NCBI RefSeq assembly: GCF_026651875.1
Contig: NZ_CP104067.1
Coordinates: 2,790,001 to 2,854,000 of the forward strand
Length of the DNA stretch: 64,000 nucleotides
Source of the DNA: Alicyclobacillus fastidiosus
GTDB lineage: Bacteria; Bacillota; Bacilli; Alicyclobacillales; Alicyclobacillaceae
Direction: 5' to 3'
A program made the translations under genes and the position numbers. A model generated the notes under the pieces. That model was not told the origin of the DNA. It made no database searches and was given only the letters and a program-made list of their open reading frames with translations. Positions 17,990 to 26,421 of the stretch are shown in pieces (positions within the stretch are counted from its first letter, which is position 1; every line of letters starts with the position of its first letter).

Positions 17990-18523
17990 ATGACTACCAA
18001 GGTTGAAATGTTGTCAATTCCGAAAGAGCATCAAGATTTACCGGTCTTTAATACAGAAAATTGGATGTATGAAGAGTTTGAGGTAGGGCGATCGATTCGA
18101 TCGATTCGACGAACAATCTCCGAAGGAGAAAGCATGCAATTCAACGCACTTGTTATGGATCTTCATCCGTATGTCGCGGACGAAATTTTTGCAACCGAAG
18201 AAGGGGTGTTTAAAAGACGTCTCGTTGCAGGAGCAATGGTATTTAGTGTGGGTCTAGGGCTGATGGCTCATAACAATATTCACACATTTAGTTATGGGTA
18301 TGACAAGTTGCGTTTTATCAAACCGGTATTCATTGGTGACACAATTTATACCGTTCGTACAAATCTGGAAAAAAGACCGAAGTATGCAGAAATGGGCCTT
18401 GTAAAGGTCAGTTATCAGGTGTTTAAAAATGAAGGAGAACTTGTTTTATACTGTGAACATTTGCAAACCGTCCGTTACCGAGATCCGTCACAGTGGCAAC
18501 ATTTAGTGGAGAAAAAGGGATAA
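17990..18523 (+). CDS. MaoC-like hot-dog dehydratase, longer paralogue
   Basis: This 177-residue hot-dog-fold protein is related to the one at 15047. It shares [11 protein letters not shown] and [15 protein letters not shown] segments but has a longer N terminus and a degraded catalytic motif: the usual Asp/His-rich GD-P-H-D pattern reads [11 protein letters not shown] here. It could be a non-catalytic partner of the shorter protein, as in two-component MaoC hydratases, or a hydratase with different specificity. An AAGGAGA site precedes the ATG. Confidence 0.78.
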   Translation: MTTKVEMLSIPKEHQDLPVFNTENWMYEEFEVGRSIRSIRRTISEGESMQFNALVMDLHPYVADEIFATEEGVFKRRLVAGAMVFSVGLGLMAHNNIHTFSYGYDKLRFIKPVFIGDTIYTVRTNLEKRPKYAEMGLVKVSYQVFKNEGELVLYCEHLQTVRYRDPSQWQHLVEKKG

Positions 18524-18558
18524 GGGTACATCTACTCTGAAAAAGGGAGGGGTTTCAT

Positions 18559-19395
18559 ATGAAGGTAGACGCTCATCAACATTTTTGGAATTTAGATAAA
18601 GTTGAATATCCATGGTTAGGTCCTTCTTACGGTCCCATCTATCGTACATTTGAGGCGCCTGAACTTGAGGATCAGGTCAAAGCTGCAGGAATAGACAAGA
18701 CTGTAGTTGTGCAAGCAATGGACTCATATGAGGACACACACTATATGCTTGACACTGCGTCCCGGTTTGAGTGGATTGGAGGAATTGTAGGCTGGGTTCC
18801 GCTGAATAATCCCGATGAGGCGGGGAGGAAATTAGAAGAGTTTACGAAAAACCCGCTTTTCAAGGGCATACGGCATCTCATTCACGAAGAGCAAGATCCA
18901 GATTGGGTTATTCGGGAGGAAGTTATTGAGGGTCTGAAAATACTTGCGTCCTTCGGTATTCCATTCGATGTAGTCGCAGTATTCCCGAACCACTTAAAGC
19001 ACGTTCCAACGTTAGCAGAAAAGGTACCGGGCCTGAAAATGGTAATTGATCATTTAGCAAAACCACCAATTAAAGATAAGTCCATGGAACCGTGGGCAAG
19101 TCAGTTAGCTCGTGCCGCGGAGTATCCTCAGGTATACGCAAAAGTTTCTGGCCTAAACACTGCTGCTGATTGGGAAACTTGGTCAGCGAACGACTTGAAA
19201 CCGTACATTGAGTTTGCAGTCGAAAAATTTGGGGCTAATCGCTTAATGTTCGGTAGTGATTGGCCCGTTGCAACACTAGCGGGGGACTATAACAAAGTGT
19301 GGTTGGAAACGAACAAGGCTCTTGAAGGTTTATCACGATTAGAAATCGACGCAATCTTAGGCAAAACGGCAGTGGAGTTTTATCGTATTCTTTGA
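18559..19395 (+). CDS. Amidohydrolase-family aldonolactonase (L-fuconolactonase-like)
   Basis: The 278-residue TIM-barrel metal hydrolase of the amidohydrolase 2 family opens with the metal-binding VDAHQHFWN and YPWL motif typical of L-fuconolactonase and L-rhamnono-lactonase. Other conserved pieces are GIRHLIHEEQDPDW, MVIDHLAKPPI, KVSGL and MFGSDWPV (the late metal-binding Asp). It would open the sugar lactone made by a short-chain dehydrogenase to the aldonate used by the dehydratases. GGGAGGGG precedes the ATG. It nearly overlaps the next frame, but the likely start of that gene is 38 bases downstream. Confidence 0.9.
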   Translation: MKVDAHQHFWNLDKVEYPWLGPSYGPIYRTFEAPELEDQVKAAGIDKTVVVQAMDSYEDTHYMLDTASRFEWIGGIVGWVPLNNPDEAGRKLEEFTKNPLFKGIRHLIHEEQDPDWVIREEVIEGLKILASFGIPFDVVAVFPNHLKHVPTLAEKVPGLKMVIDHLAKPPIKDKSMEPWASQLARAAEYPQVYAKVSGLNTAADWETWSANDLKPYIEFAVEKFGANRLMFGSDWPVATLAGDYNKVWLETNKALEGLSRLEIDAILGKTAVEFYRIL

Positions 19396-19433
19396 AAATC
19401 CGTATACAACATTTAGAAAGGTGGAACAGCACA

Positions 19434-20531
19434 ATGGATCTTGAACAGACGAGTTGGCTTGACCTAGACTACCAGCCAAAGCTACCTGTGAATAAATCAA
19501 TGGGTATAGGAATCGTGGGAGCTGGTGATATCGTCCAGGCATGCCATCTCCCAGCCTACGAAATGGCGGGTTTTAAAGTTGTTGGAATCTTTGATGTGGA
19601 CACAGTCAAGGCGAGGCAAGTCGCAGAAAAGTTCAAAGTTAAAAATGTTTTTCATTCTTTGGATGAATTACTAGCTCACCCAGAGGTCGAAATTGTAGAC
19701 GTTGCTGTTCCCGCGAAAAACCAATTGGCTGTTGTGGAAAAAGTCGTAGCTAAAGGAAAGCATGTTTTGTGCCAAAAACCACTTTCCGAAAATCTCACGA
19801 ATGCTAGACGCCTTGTTGAACTCTGTGCTGAAGCGAACGTAAAGGCAGCAGTCAATCAACAGATGCGTTGGGCTCCTGGTATTCGATCGAGCCATACAAT
19901 CATCCAACGTGGATGGTTGGGGACGCTCACTCAGGCGTCTATACAAGTGAATGTGTTGACTCCATGGGAGACATGGCCATGGATGATGTCTATTCAAGGC
20001 ATGGAATTCATGTATCATAGTATTCACTATATGGATTCCATCCGTTTTCTCTTTGGAACTCCAGAGTATATTTATGCCGATGGGGCTAGATTTCCTGGTC
20101 AGCCATGGAGTGCAGAAACCCGTACCATGATTCACTTGAAGTTTCCCGGTGAAGCGCGCGGATTGATTCACGATAACCACAATAATTTTGCTTCGGAAGA
20201 TGATTGGTACGCAACTTTTCGTTTTGAAGGAACAAAGGGAACTATAAAAGGAACCAATGGTGCTTTGTACAATTATCCAATCGGCAAAGAAGATAGTATT
20301 AGTTTTTTTTCTAAAGAAATTAAGAACGATTGTTGGATTTCACCCAAACTTGAGGGGCGATGGTTTCCACATGCGTTTATGGGAACTATGGGAGAGTTAA
20401 TGAGAGCAATTGAAGAACGGCGGGAACCTGAAAACAGCGTTGCCGATAATCTGAAAACACTCGAAATGGTGTTTGCTGCCTCCCGTTCTATGCAACAAAA
20501 CCGCCCGGTTTGGCTGGAGGAAATAGACTGA
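19434..20531 (+). CDS. Gfo/Idh/MocA family oxidoreductase
   Basis: The 365-residue protein starts with a Rossmann domain (GIGIVGAGDIVQACHLPAY) and contains the family's substrate-binding motif as CQKPLSENL, in which the usual EKP reads QKP but the lysine is kept. The C-terminal domain has the mixed beta-sheet sequence typical of the family. These enzymes oxidise or epimerise sugars and inositols with NAD(P). The ATG at 19434 with AGGTGG upstream is preferred to an earlier in-frame start that would overlap the lactonase gene. It could be the sugar 1-dehydrogenase of the island or a side-pathway enzyme. Confidence 0.87.
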   Translation: MDLEQTSWLDLDYQPKLPVNKSMGIGIVGAGDIVQACHLPAYEMAGFKVVGIFDVDTVKARQVAEKFKVKNVFHSLDELLAHPEVEIVDVAVPAKNQLAVVEKVVAKGKHVLCQKPLSENLTNARRLVELCAEANVKAAVNQQMRWAPGIRSSHTIIQRGWLGTLTQASIQVNVLTPWETWPWMMSIQGMEFMYHSIHYMDSIRFLFGTPEYIYADGARFPGQPWSAETRTMIHLKFPGEARGLIHDNHNNFASEDDWYATFRFEGTKGTIKGTNGALYNYPIGKEDSISFFSKEIKNDCWISPKLEGRWFPHAFMGTMGELMRAIEERREPENSVADNLKTLEMVFAASRSMQQNRPVWLEEID

Positions 20532-20550
20532 ATAAATAATAGCCGGAGGG

Positions 20551-20648
20551 GATTGGACCTGAAGTGGGAAGAGCTTCGGAGGAGCCAGCCGTTCATTGGA
20601 ACTGAGAAATTGTGGTGAAACTCCTCCGGATTTGTCCGAAGTCCAATC
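20551..20648. repeat. Long imperfect inverted repeat before the GntR gene
   Basis: GATTGGAC (20551-20558) pairs with GTCCAATC (20641-20648), and TTCGGAGGAG (20575-20584) pairs with CTCCTCCGGA (20621-20630) with one mismatch. The whole could fold into a hairpin of about 98 nucleotides between the oxidoreductase stop and the regulator gene. It lacks a T-tract. It could end transcription, protect the mRNA or act as an RNA regulator. Confidence 0.5.
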
Positions 20649-20726
20649 ATGCCACAGGGAATGTATTGTGGGAATTTGCGGTGTCCTCAGTTGCAATCAC
20701 TTTATCGGAACAAAATTGATGTTTTT

Positions 20727-21461
20727 ATGGGAGATGTAAGTGTGAACGTTAAACCATTAAATCGTGCAACCGTGACGGATCAAGTATTGGAGCAACTGGG
20801 AACCCTAATTCGAACCGGTGAGTTACAACCTGGGCAGAAACTGCCGAATGAACGAGATTTGGCGGAAATGTTTGGTACAACAAGAGCTCGTATCCGAGAG
20901 GCTCTAAGGGCCTTGGCTCTCATTGGTCTTATTGAAACTCGACCCGGCGATGGGAGTTATGTAACCGAAAATCACGATATTCCAAACGAAGCGATCAAGC
21001 TTATGTTTTACAAGGAAAGCAGAATGTTCGACGAGTTATATGCGGTCCGTAGATTAATTGAACCACCAATTTTCTACTTGGCCTTGGAACATATTGAGAA
21101 CGTCCACATTGAGAAACTAGAGCATATTCTTAGTCGGTGTAAAGAAGTCATAGAAACGGCCGGCGACTCCAAGGAATTCCACACATTAATTAATCAATAT
21201 GATGAAGTTATTGTGGGCGCCGTAAACAACTCTGTTCTGACAAAATTAATTTCGGTTTTTCTGAACATTAAGGATAGGGCGAATCTCACCCTGTATCAGG
21301 TTCCCAACGCAATGGAAAACAGTTTTCATCATCGTTTGAAAATTGTCCAAGCACTTAAGAAACGCGACATGGAAGAATTGCGAATCGCGGTTGAGGAGCA
21401 TTTTGACTCCGCTGTGTTGTATTACAGTGACTTGGTAGACGACGAATTCATGGACGATTAG
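20727..21461 (+). CDS. GntR-family regulator, FadR subfamily
   Basis: The protein of about 245 residues has an N-terminal winged helix (TDQVLEQLGTLIRTGELQPG, then LPNERDLAEMFGTTRARIREAL) and an all-helical FadR C-terminal ligand-binding domain (FCD). FadR-type proteins typically bind TGGT-N3-ACCA palindromes, which matches the operators at 3415 and 7165, so this is the best candidate regulator of the island. The ATG at 20727 has a poor ribosome binding site; the GTG at 20742, preceded by GGGAGA, is an equally likely start. The effector is probably a sugar acid. Confidence 0.88.
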   Translation: MGDVSVNVKPLNRATVTDQVLEQLGTLIRTGELQPGQKLPNERDLAEMFGTTRARIREALRALALIGLIETRPGDGSYVTENHDIPNEAIKLMFYKESRMFDELYAVRRLIEPPIFYLALEHIENVHIEKLEHILSRCKEVIETAGDSKEFHTLINQYDEVIVGAVNNSVLTKLISVFLNIKDRANLTLYQVPNAMENSFHHRLKIVQALKKRDMEELRIAVEEHFDSAVLYYSDLVDDEFMDD

Positions 21462-21606
21462 AAGGGGGACCTTCCATGGTGATAGTTTTCAGGGATCAAC
21501 AGTATATGTGATGTATGAGCGTTGTGCACCTGAGAAAAACCTTGTGCATTTACTGCTGTATACGACCACAATGTTAAACAATGATTGATAAGAAAGGGCG
21601 AGTAGC

Positions 21607-21930
21607 ATGCATCGATACGGGAGCGTAATAAGAGTAAAACCCGAAAAATTAGAAGAGTACAAACGACTTCATGCGGATGTGTGGCCTGACGTAAAAAAGA
21701 TGATTACAGAATGTAACATACAAAATTATTCTATATATCATAAAGAAGGATTCTTATTTAGCTACTTCGAATACGTTGGTGACGATTATGACCGAGATAT
21801 GGCCAAGATGGCGGAGGACGATATGACACAAAAGTGGTGGAATGTTTGTATGCCTTGCCAAGAACCACTGGAGACCAGAAGCCAAGGAGAATGGTGGGCG
21901 AACATGGAGGAAGTATTCCATCAGGATTAG
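21607..21930 (+). CDS. rhaM: L-rhamnose mutarotase
   Basis: This 107-residue protein has the length and sequence of the RhaM/YiiL family. It shows the N-terminal RYGSVIRVKPEKLEEY segment, the catalytic histidine in RLHADVWP (residue 22), NYSIY, and the C-terminal MPCQEPL and WWANMEEVFH stretch. It interconverts alpha and beta anomers of L-rhamnose or a related 6-deoxy sugar before oxidation. It is preceded by AAGGGCG and closes the catabolic island. Its presence is the strongest hint that the substrate is a 6-deoxy-aldose such as L-rhamnose. Confidence 0.9.
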   Translation: MHRYGSVIRVKPEKLEEYKRLHADVWPDVKKMITECNIQNYSIYHKEGFLFSYFEYVGDDYDRDMAKMAEDDMTQKWWNVCMPCQEPLETRSQGEWWANMEEVFHQD

Positions 21931-22186
21931 GAACGAGTCCATAGTAAAAGCCTAGACAAAATCACTAGTTGCATAACCGTAATGAATGGAAGTCCATATA
22001 GGCATTAATTCATTTTATCTCCGCTGCCCCCGAGAGTCGTTTGCCTATCTAGCGCGAGTCGCCGTCCACATTGTAAGTTTGCCTGTTGCAGAACGGCGGA
22101 ACCTGTTTAGCTACCATGTGAAGGTTCGAGCAGTCTTGGATCAACTATCCGACAGGTCAAAGTTTCAGAGTCGACATGTCTAGCTG

Positions 22187-22576
22187 CACCTTTTTTACCC
22201 GGATTATTACGAACGCATCGCGAGCAGCGGTCAGAAGGAAGTAGTTGTAGAGACATTCTCGACTTTGTTAGGGCCCGGTGCAACAGATCCCACATTGATG
22301 ACGGAAGCCATGGAGCAAGTAGACGGCGAGGCCATCACGGTTCTGAGGGACTCGTACCGCTCACGTGTTTCTCTTGTGGAATTCGTCAACGCCGTGTTTC
22401 TCCCCGTTTTCGAGGCGACTGGGCTGGAGCGGGGTCAAGTAGAGCTTAAGCCCATTCGGAAGGATAAGGAAGGTCAGGCTTGTTCCCTCGAAGTTTGGCT
22501 TTATCCGGATTCCAACAAGCGGGCGCCGGATCCAGATGCACTTGCTTTAGGCATTGAAGGCTTTCTCGCCTTGTAG
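22187..22576 (+). pseudogene. Uncharacterised protein remnant
   Basis: An open frame of about 127 codons ending at 22576 begins after an in-frame stop near 22183, without a convincing start codon. It contains FYPDYYERIASSGQKEVV and a C-terminal half rich in acidic residues (LEVWLYPDSNKRAPDPDA). I do not recognise the family. It lies between the mutarotase and the helicase relic, in a region full of gene debris, so it is probably the tail of a degraded gene. Bases 21931-22186 hold nothing recognisable. Confidence 0.4.
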
Positions 22577-22634
22577 AGGACAAGGTAAGTAGAAAACTGC
22601 GGCCTATCCGTCCTTCAGATATCGCCATCCTATG
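22574..22634 (+). pseudogene. UvrD/AddA-type helicase relic, left part
   Basis: The frame reading RKLRPIRPSDIAILC matches the (R)P-x-DIA-(I/V)LC motif of UvrD/AddA-family helicases. It is cut by the IS21 element at 22635, and reading continues on the other side at 25179. Only this short piece is left on this side. Confidence 0.5.
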
Positions 22635-22774
22635 TGTGTTTTGTCAAGAAGATTTCCCTGGTTTTATCATCACTTTTTCCTTGGTGTAATCATCGATTTT
22701 TCCCTGGTGTGATCAACTAAAATCCCCTGGTATTATCACGAGAATTCCCTGGTGTATTTCCAGTTCTGTTTGGG

Positions 22775-23515
22775 TCATTTTTGCCGCATCAATGCGTGTT
22801 TTAGTCGGTAGCTTTCTCCCTCAAACACAACAAGTTGTCCATGGTGCGCCAGACGGTCAATCATTGCAGCAGCCATCTGGTCATCCGTGAAAATACCGCC
22901 CCATTTGGAGAACTCCAGATTCGTGGTGATCACCAAACTTCGTCTCTCGTAACTAGCTGCAACCACTTGAAATAATAGCTGCGCCTCTTCACGGTCCATC
23001 GGAAGGTAACCCCACTCATCAATGACCACAAGCTGAGCCTTTTCTAGTTCCTTCATTATGCGTTCTAAAGATCCAGCGCGTTTGCTCTCGCTCAGTCGTG
23101 TCACCAGGGATGCTGCGGTGAAAAACCTCGTAACAATTCCCATCTCACACGCTTTCGTTCCTAAGGCAATGGCAAGGTGTGTCTTACCAGTGCCGACAGG
23201 ACCATACAGAACGAGGTTCTTTTTCTCCTGGACAAACTGACACGAAGTCAGTTCATCCAGGGACAAGGTAGAGGGCAGGCGAAGTGAACTGAATTCGTAC
23301 CCCTCCAGCGTTTTTCGTACAGGGAACGCAGCTCGTTGAAATAAACGAATTCTCCGCTGACGCTCGCGGTGCTCCAATTCCTCCCGGAACACCTTATGTA
23401 GAAACTCCTCCTGTCTTGGCGTAGCTTCTAAATCGCATAACCGTACCGCATTCTGACTCAGGATTAATTGTCGGCAGTATTGTGAGATTTCTAGTCGTAT
23501 CTCACTGCGGTCCAT
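22775..23515 (-). CDS. istB: IS21 helper ATPase IstB
   Basis: This DnaA/DnaC-like AAA+ ATPase has about 246 residues. Walker A is seen as YGPVGTGKTHLA, Walker B as LVVIDEWGYLPMD, with a following VITTNLEFSKWG sensor region. It assembles on DNA and directs the IstA transposase to the target. The start at 23515 is chosen because GGAGGTGAAGTGC immediately precedes the ATG; it overlaps the istA 3' end by 14 bases, the usual arrangement. No disruption is seen. Confidence 0.92.
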   Translation of the reverse strand: MDRSEIRLEISQYCRQLILSQNAVRLCDLEATPRQEEFLHKVFREELEHRERQRRIRLFQRAAFPVRKTLEGYEFSSLRLPSTLSLDELTSCQFVQEKKNLVLYGPVGTGKTHLAIALGTKACEMGIVTRFFTAASLVTRLSESKRAGSLERIMKELEKAQLVVIDEWGYLPMDREEAQLLFQVVAASYERRSLVITTNLEFSKWGGIFTDDQMAAAMIDRLAHHGQLVVFEGESYRLKHALMRQK

Positions 23516-24992
23516 GCACTTCACCTCCGAATGCGGGTAGTAAAACATCATACTGGCTCATGTCGGGTCCAGGCTCCCCTGGCGTATCCAGACCGTAGTG
23601 AGCAATCCGAGCCGCAACAACTGCTGCATTGACCTCAATGCCTTGTGTGCGTTTGCGAACAATTGCTTCCTGTATCGAAGTCACCGCAACGTCCAAGCCA
23701 TATTGGTTAGACAAATCCTTCATGAGGCGTAACGCTTGCCGTAACCCACTCTTGTCCTGCTCATCCATGTAATCACGAACCTCGTAGGACATTTGGCTAC
23801 GCATCAGGCTGTTTCGCCATGCTCCTGGTTTTACAATCAATTGATCTAGCATCGTTAACCAGTCGACTGTGTCTGTCCGCTCTGTACCGAACTCCCTTTC
23901 GTGGCGAGAGATAACGTCACCCGCTTCATCAAGTGGTTCAATGAAATGTGCGCCGATCCGGACAATAATCTCCCGGTCTGCATACAGCGGCGAGGAAGAA
24001 TAAGTGTGCTTGCCATCAAGTATGAACTTGCCATAGCCGTTGGTCTTTACATGCCCATATCGGCAAGATTCAAACGGCGCGTTTGGGAGTGCTCGCATGG
24101 CTTCCTTGTCCTTCTCAAACAACTCGCAGATAGGTACTCCTTTCTTGTAGTGCTCGCGGCTATTATCCAAATCGCATAGTTCGAATAATTCAGTGTTCCA
24201 CTCATGCAATGACACTTTGGATGGTAGGGGAACCATGTAATTTCTCCGAGCGTAACCAACCTTGTTCTCCACATTTCCTTTTTCATGACCGCTATTCGGA
24301 TTGCAGAATGTAATCTCAAATCCGAAATGGGCTTGGAATCGCTTAAACAACTGTGTAAGGCGAACTAGCTCTCCAATTCGCCTGCCGGCTGCTGTGGCAT
24401 TGTCAATCACAAGTCGTGACGGAACACCCTCAATATGATAAAAGACGTCCATTAATCCTTGGCATAAGCATTCAGCAGTTTCACCGAGAAAGCACTGAAC
24501 AAATCCTGCATTGCTATGCGGGAAAGATACCACCAGATACTTCGTAACGCGTCGCACGCCGTTTACAATCACATCACATTCACCAAAATCAGCCTGAGCC
24601 TCTCCAGGATGCCACTGAAGTTCAAGATAGCCCTTCTTACTAAGGTGCTGGCGTTGACGAAATGCGGTCACGTATCGGTTCACGGTCGGGTACGAACAGT
24701 TGAACTCCGGAAACTTTTTCACGAGTCGGTCATATACTCGCTTCCCCGTATGACGTTGCTTGTACCGATTTTTAGCATCTTGAAGAAGCCATGCATCAAT
24801 GGTTGGTTTGTAGGGATCCAACTTGGATGGCTTAGACACTGGCACAGGCAGCCTTGGGGAGAAGTCCTCCTGCTTCATGTATTTCCGAACGGTCTTGGGA
24901 TCTAGCCCCAATTCCTTTGCAATCTGATACGCTCCTTTCTCTTGGAGTTGCAGTTCCTTGATCCGGTGAATCTGCTCCATACTCATCGTCAT
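23502..24992 (-). CDS. istA: IS21 transposase IstA
   Basis: This DDE transposase of about 496 residues starts with helix-turn-helix segments (KGAYQIAKELGLDPKTVRKYM). It contains the retroviral-integrase-like catalytic core with GEAQADFGECDVI (first Asp), VIDNATAA (second Asp) and GHEKGNVENKVGYARR (Glu). The start at 24992 is supported by AGGAGGAGAAAGG directly upstream. It is transcribed with istB. The protein appears complete, so the element may still be mobile. Confidence 0.92.
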   Translation of the reverse strand: MTMSMEQIHRIKELQLQEKGAYQIAKELGLDPKTVRKYMKQEDFSPRLPVPVSKPSKLDPYKPTIDAWLLQDAKNRYKQRHTGKRVYDRLVKKFPEFNCSYPTVNRYVTAFRQRQHLSKKGYLELQWHPGEAQADFGECDVIVNGVRRVTKYLVVSFPHSNAGFVQCFLGETAECLCQGLMDVFYHIEGVPSRLVIDNATAAGRRIGELVRLTQLFKRFQAHFGFEITFCNPNSGHEKGNVENKVGYARRNYMVPLPSKVSLHEWNTELFELCDLDNSREHYKKGVPICELFEKDKEAMRALPNAPFESCRYGHVKTNGYGKFILDGKHTYSSSPLYADREIIVRIGAHFIEPLDEAGDVISRHEREFGTERTDTVDWLTMLDQLIVKPGAWRNSLMRSQMSYEVRDYMDEQDKSGLRQALRLMKDLSNQYGLDVAVTSIQEAIVRKRTQGIEVNAAVVAARIAHYGLDTPGEPGPDMSQYDVLLPAFGGEVHGPQ

Positions 24993-25178
24993 CCTTTCTC
25001 CTCCTCGCATTTCTACAAAGAGGATTGTAAGAAGCAAATGACACAATTAGGAGAGATACACCAGGGAAATTTCCAGATCAGATCAGGGATTTCCTGATGA
25101 CATCAGCAAGGATTTCTTAATGATTAGATCAGGGAATTTCTGATGATCGAAACCTCCATTTTTATTTGACCATACACA

Positions 25179-25371
25179 ATCCTATGTCGACTTAATGATG
25201 AATGCTAGAGCATCGCAGACGCGTTGGCTCGGCGCGGCCTGCGCGCAACGGTTGGGGAAGGCGACCTGTTGTCAACGCCCGAAGCGGTGCTGGCCGTGGC
25301 GTGGTTCCGTTACCTAGTGGATGCACGGGACACTTTGGCTCTGGCTGAAATCCTGCATTTCTCATCAGATG
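25179..25371 (+). pseudogene. UvrD/AddA-type helicase relic, right part
   Basis: The sequence continues the relic at 22574 after the target duplication. It reads VDLMMNARA, then, after a frameshift, RGLRATVGEGDLLSTPEAVL and VDARDTLALAEILHFS, which match the segment of UvrD/AddA-like helicase-nucleases between motifs IV and V. It is cut short at about 25371, where reverse-transcriptase sequence begins. The host gene was therefore already degraded or was broken at both ends. Confidence 0.55.
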
Positions 25372-25372
25372 A

Positions 25373-25920
25373 ATGGTGTACCTTCACTACGTGCTTGACC
25401 TCTGGTTTGAGAAGGCTATAAAGCCTCGACTCAGAGGAGAGGCACACCTCATCCGCTACATAGATGATTTCATCGTGTGCTTCCAGTATCGAAGTGATGC
25501 GATACGGTTCCAAGAGGTGCTCCGGAAACGGCTGAACAAGTTCAAGCTAGAGCTAGAGCCAAATAAGACTAGACTGATTGAATTATGGGCGGTTCGCGAG
25601 TGACCACGCAAAAGCCAGGGGTAGAAAGAAACCGGAAACACTATACTTTCTCGGTTTCACACACTACTGTACTCGAAACCGCAAGGGGAACTTCATGGTT
25701 GGGCGGAAAACGGAGAAGCAATGACTCAAGCGCAGTATAGGTAAAGTGCAGGAAACGATGCGGAAAATCCGACACCGGTCAATTGAAGAACAAGTCGTCA
25801 AATCAACCAGATGCTTCAAGGGCACTATGCCTATTACGGCATGGCTGGAAACATGAGGTGCCTCATCAAGGTGTATCACGGCAAATGTGCAAGAAGCCCT
25901 TTATAGAAAAACGGTTTAAA
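25373..25920 (+). pseudogene. Group II intron reverse transcriptase/maturase fragment
   Basis: The open part (25373-25603) contains VYLHYVLDLWFEKAIKP and the reverse transcriptase active-site motif YIDDF, followed by FQEVLRKRLNKFKLELEPNK. Past its end, other frames supply FGRFASDHAKARGRKKP, TLYFLGFTHYCTRNRKG and QGHYAYYGMAGNMRCL, the RT-end and maturase X region of LtrA-type proteins. The first part of the RT domain is missing and at least two frameshifts are present, so it is inactive. No intact intron RNA domains V/VI were recognised. Confidence 0.8.
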
Positions 25921-26256
25921 CAATCGATATGCTGAATTTTAATACACACTACAGGCAAAGCCTTGAATTTCCCACCAAAAAATCCGAAGACCACAAATAA
26001 TTTAAAGCCGAGTGTCTTCGATACCCGACCCGTTTGCAAGTTCATACGCCGATTGCGTGGCGATGCCGCTCTAATCTTCCACGAACGCCTGCGCAGAACG
26101 GCGAAACAAGCGCCCGGGACGACACCCCACCCATCCTGTGCAATTTCGAATCGCGAAGACACCCGACCACACCCACATTTTTACTGACAAATACGAAACG
26201 AGTTGTCCCAAACTGTATATAATAAATATTGAATAGCTCTGTAAGGAGAATGTCTC
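25921..26256. other. Intergenic region without recognised gene
   Basis: These 336 bases between the intron relic and the nuclease gene contain no reading frame with recognisable protein features on either strand. An AT-rich stretch at about 26213-26230 just before the nuclease start may hold its promoter, but no well-spaced -35/-10 pair is evident. Confidence 0.5.
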
Positions 26257-26421
26257 TTGAAACTTTCTGAGTTAGTAAAAGATTGGGGCGGGTTTGAACG
26301 TCTCGTTGCTGATCTGCATAACACAGGTGACGTGAAGGTGGAACACAACGTTGTATTAAAAGGACGATCTGGTGCTCCACGCCAAATTGACGTCCTCATT
26401 ACGCATACACATGGTCTGTAC
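26257..26421 (+). pseudogene. PD-(D/E)XK restriction-endonuclease-like gene, N-terminal part
   Basis: A TTG start at 26257, with AAGGAG about 8 bases upstream, opens a frame reading MKLSELVKDWGGFERLVA and ending ...RQIDVLITHTHGLY at the IS insertion point. The aspartate in RQIDVLI is the expected first catalytic residue of Mrr/restriction-endonuclease-like folds. The 9-bp target duplication GGTCTGTAC encodes Gly-Leu-Tyr in the same frame on both sides, so the original gene can be restored exactly by removing the element: 55 codons here joined to 28003-28827. Confidence 0.75.

Larger units (their letters stand above)
22635..25178 (-). mobile_element. IS21-family insertion sequence, 2544 bp
   Basis: The ends are TGTGTTTTGTCAA (from 22635) and, reverse-complemented from 25178, TGTGTATGGTCAA: 11 of 13 positions match. 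The 8-bp target duplication ATCCTATG is present at 22627-22634 and 25179-25186. Near both ends there are multiple short A/T-rich copies around TCCCTGG or CAGGGA, as expected for the repeated transposase-binding sites of IS21 elements. It encodes IstA and IstB, both apparently intact. Confidence 0.93.

Noticed and set aside
20273..20696. Two overlapping minus-strand frames around the oxidoreductase end
   Set aside because: They are shadows of the oxidoreductase gene and of the inverted repeat; no domain similarity or start signals.
26034..26399. Long reading frames on both strands around 26.0-26.4 kb
   Set aside because: They overlap in several frames, have low-complexity composition and no recognisable motifs or ribosome binding sites; only the nuclease start at 26257 is supported.
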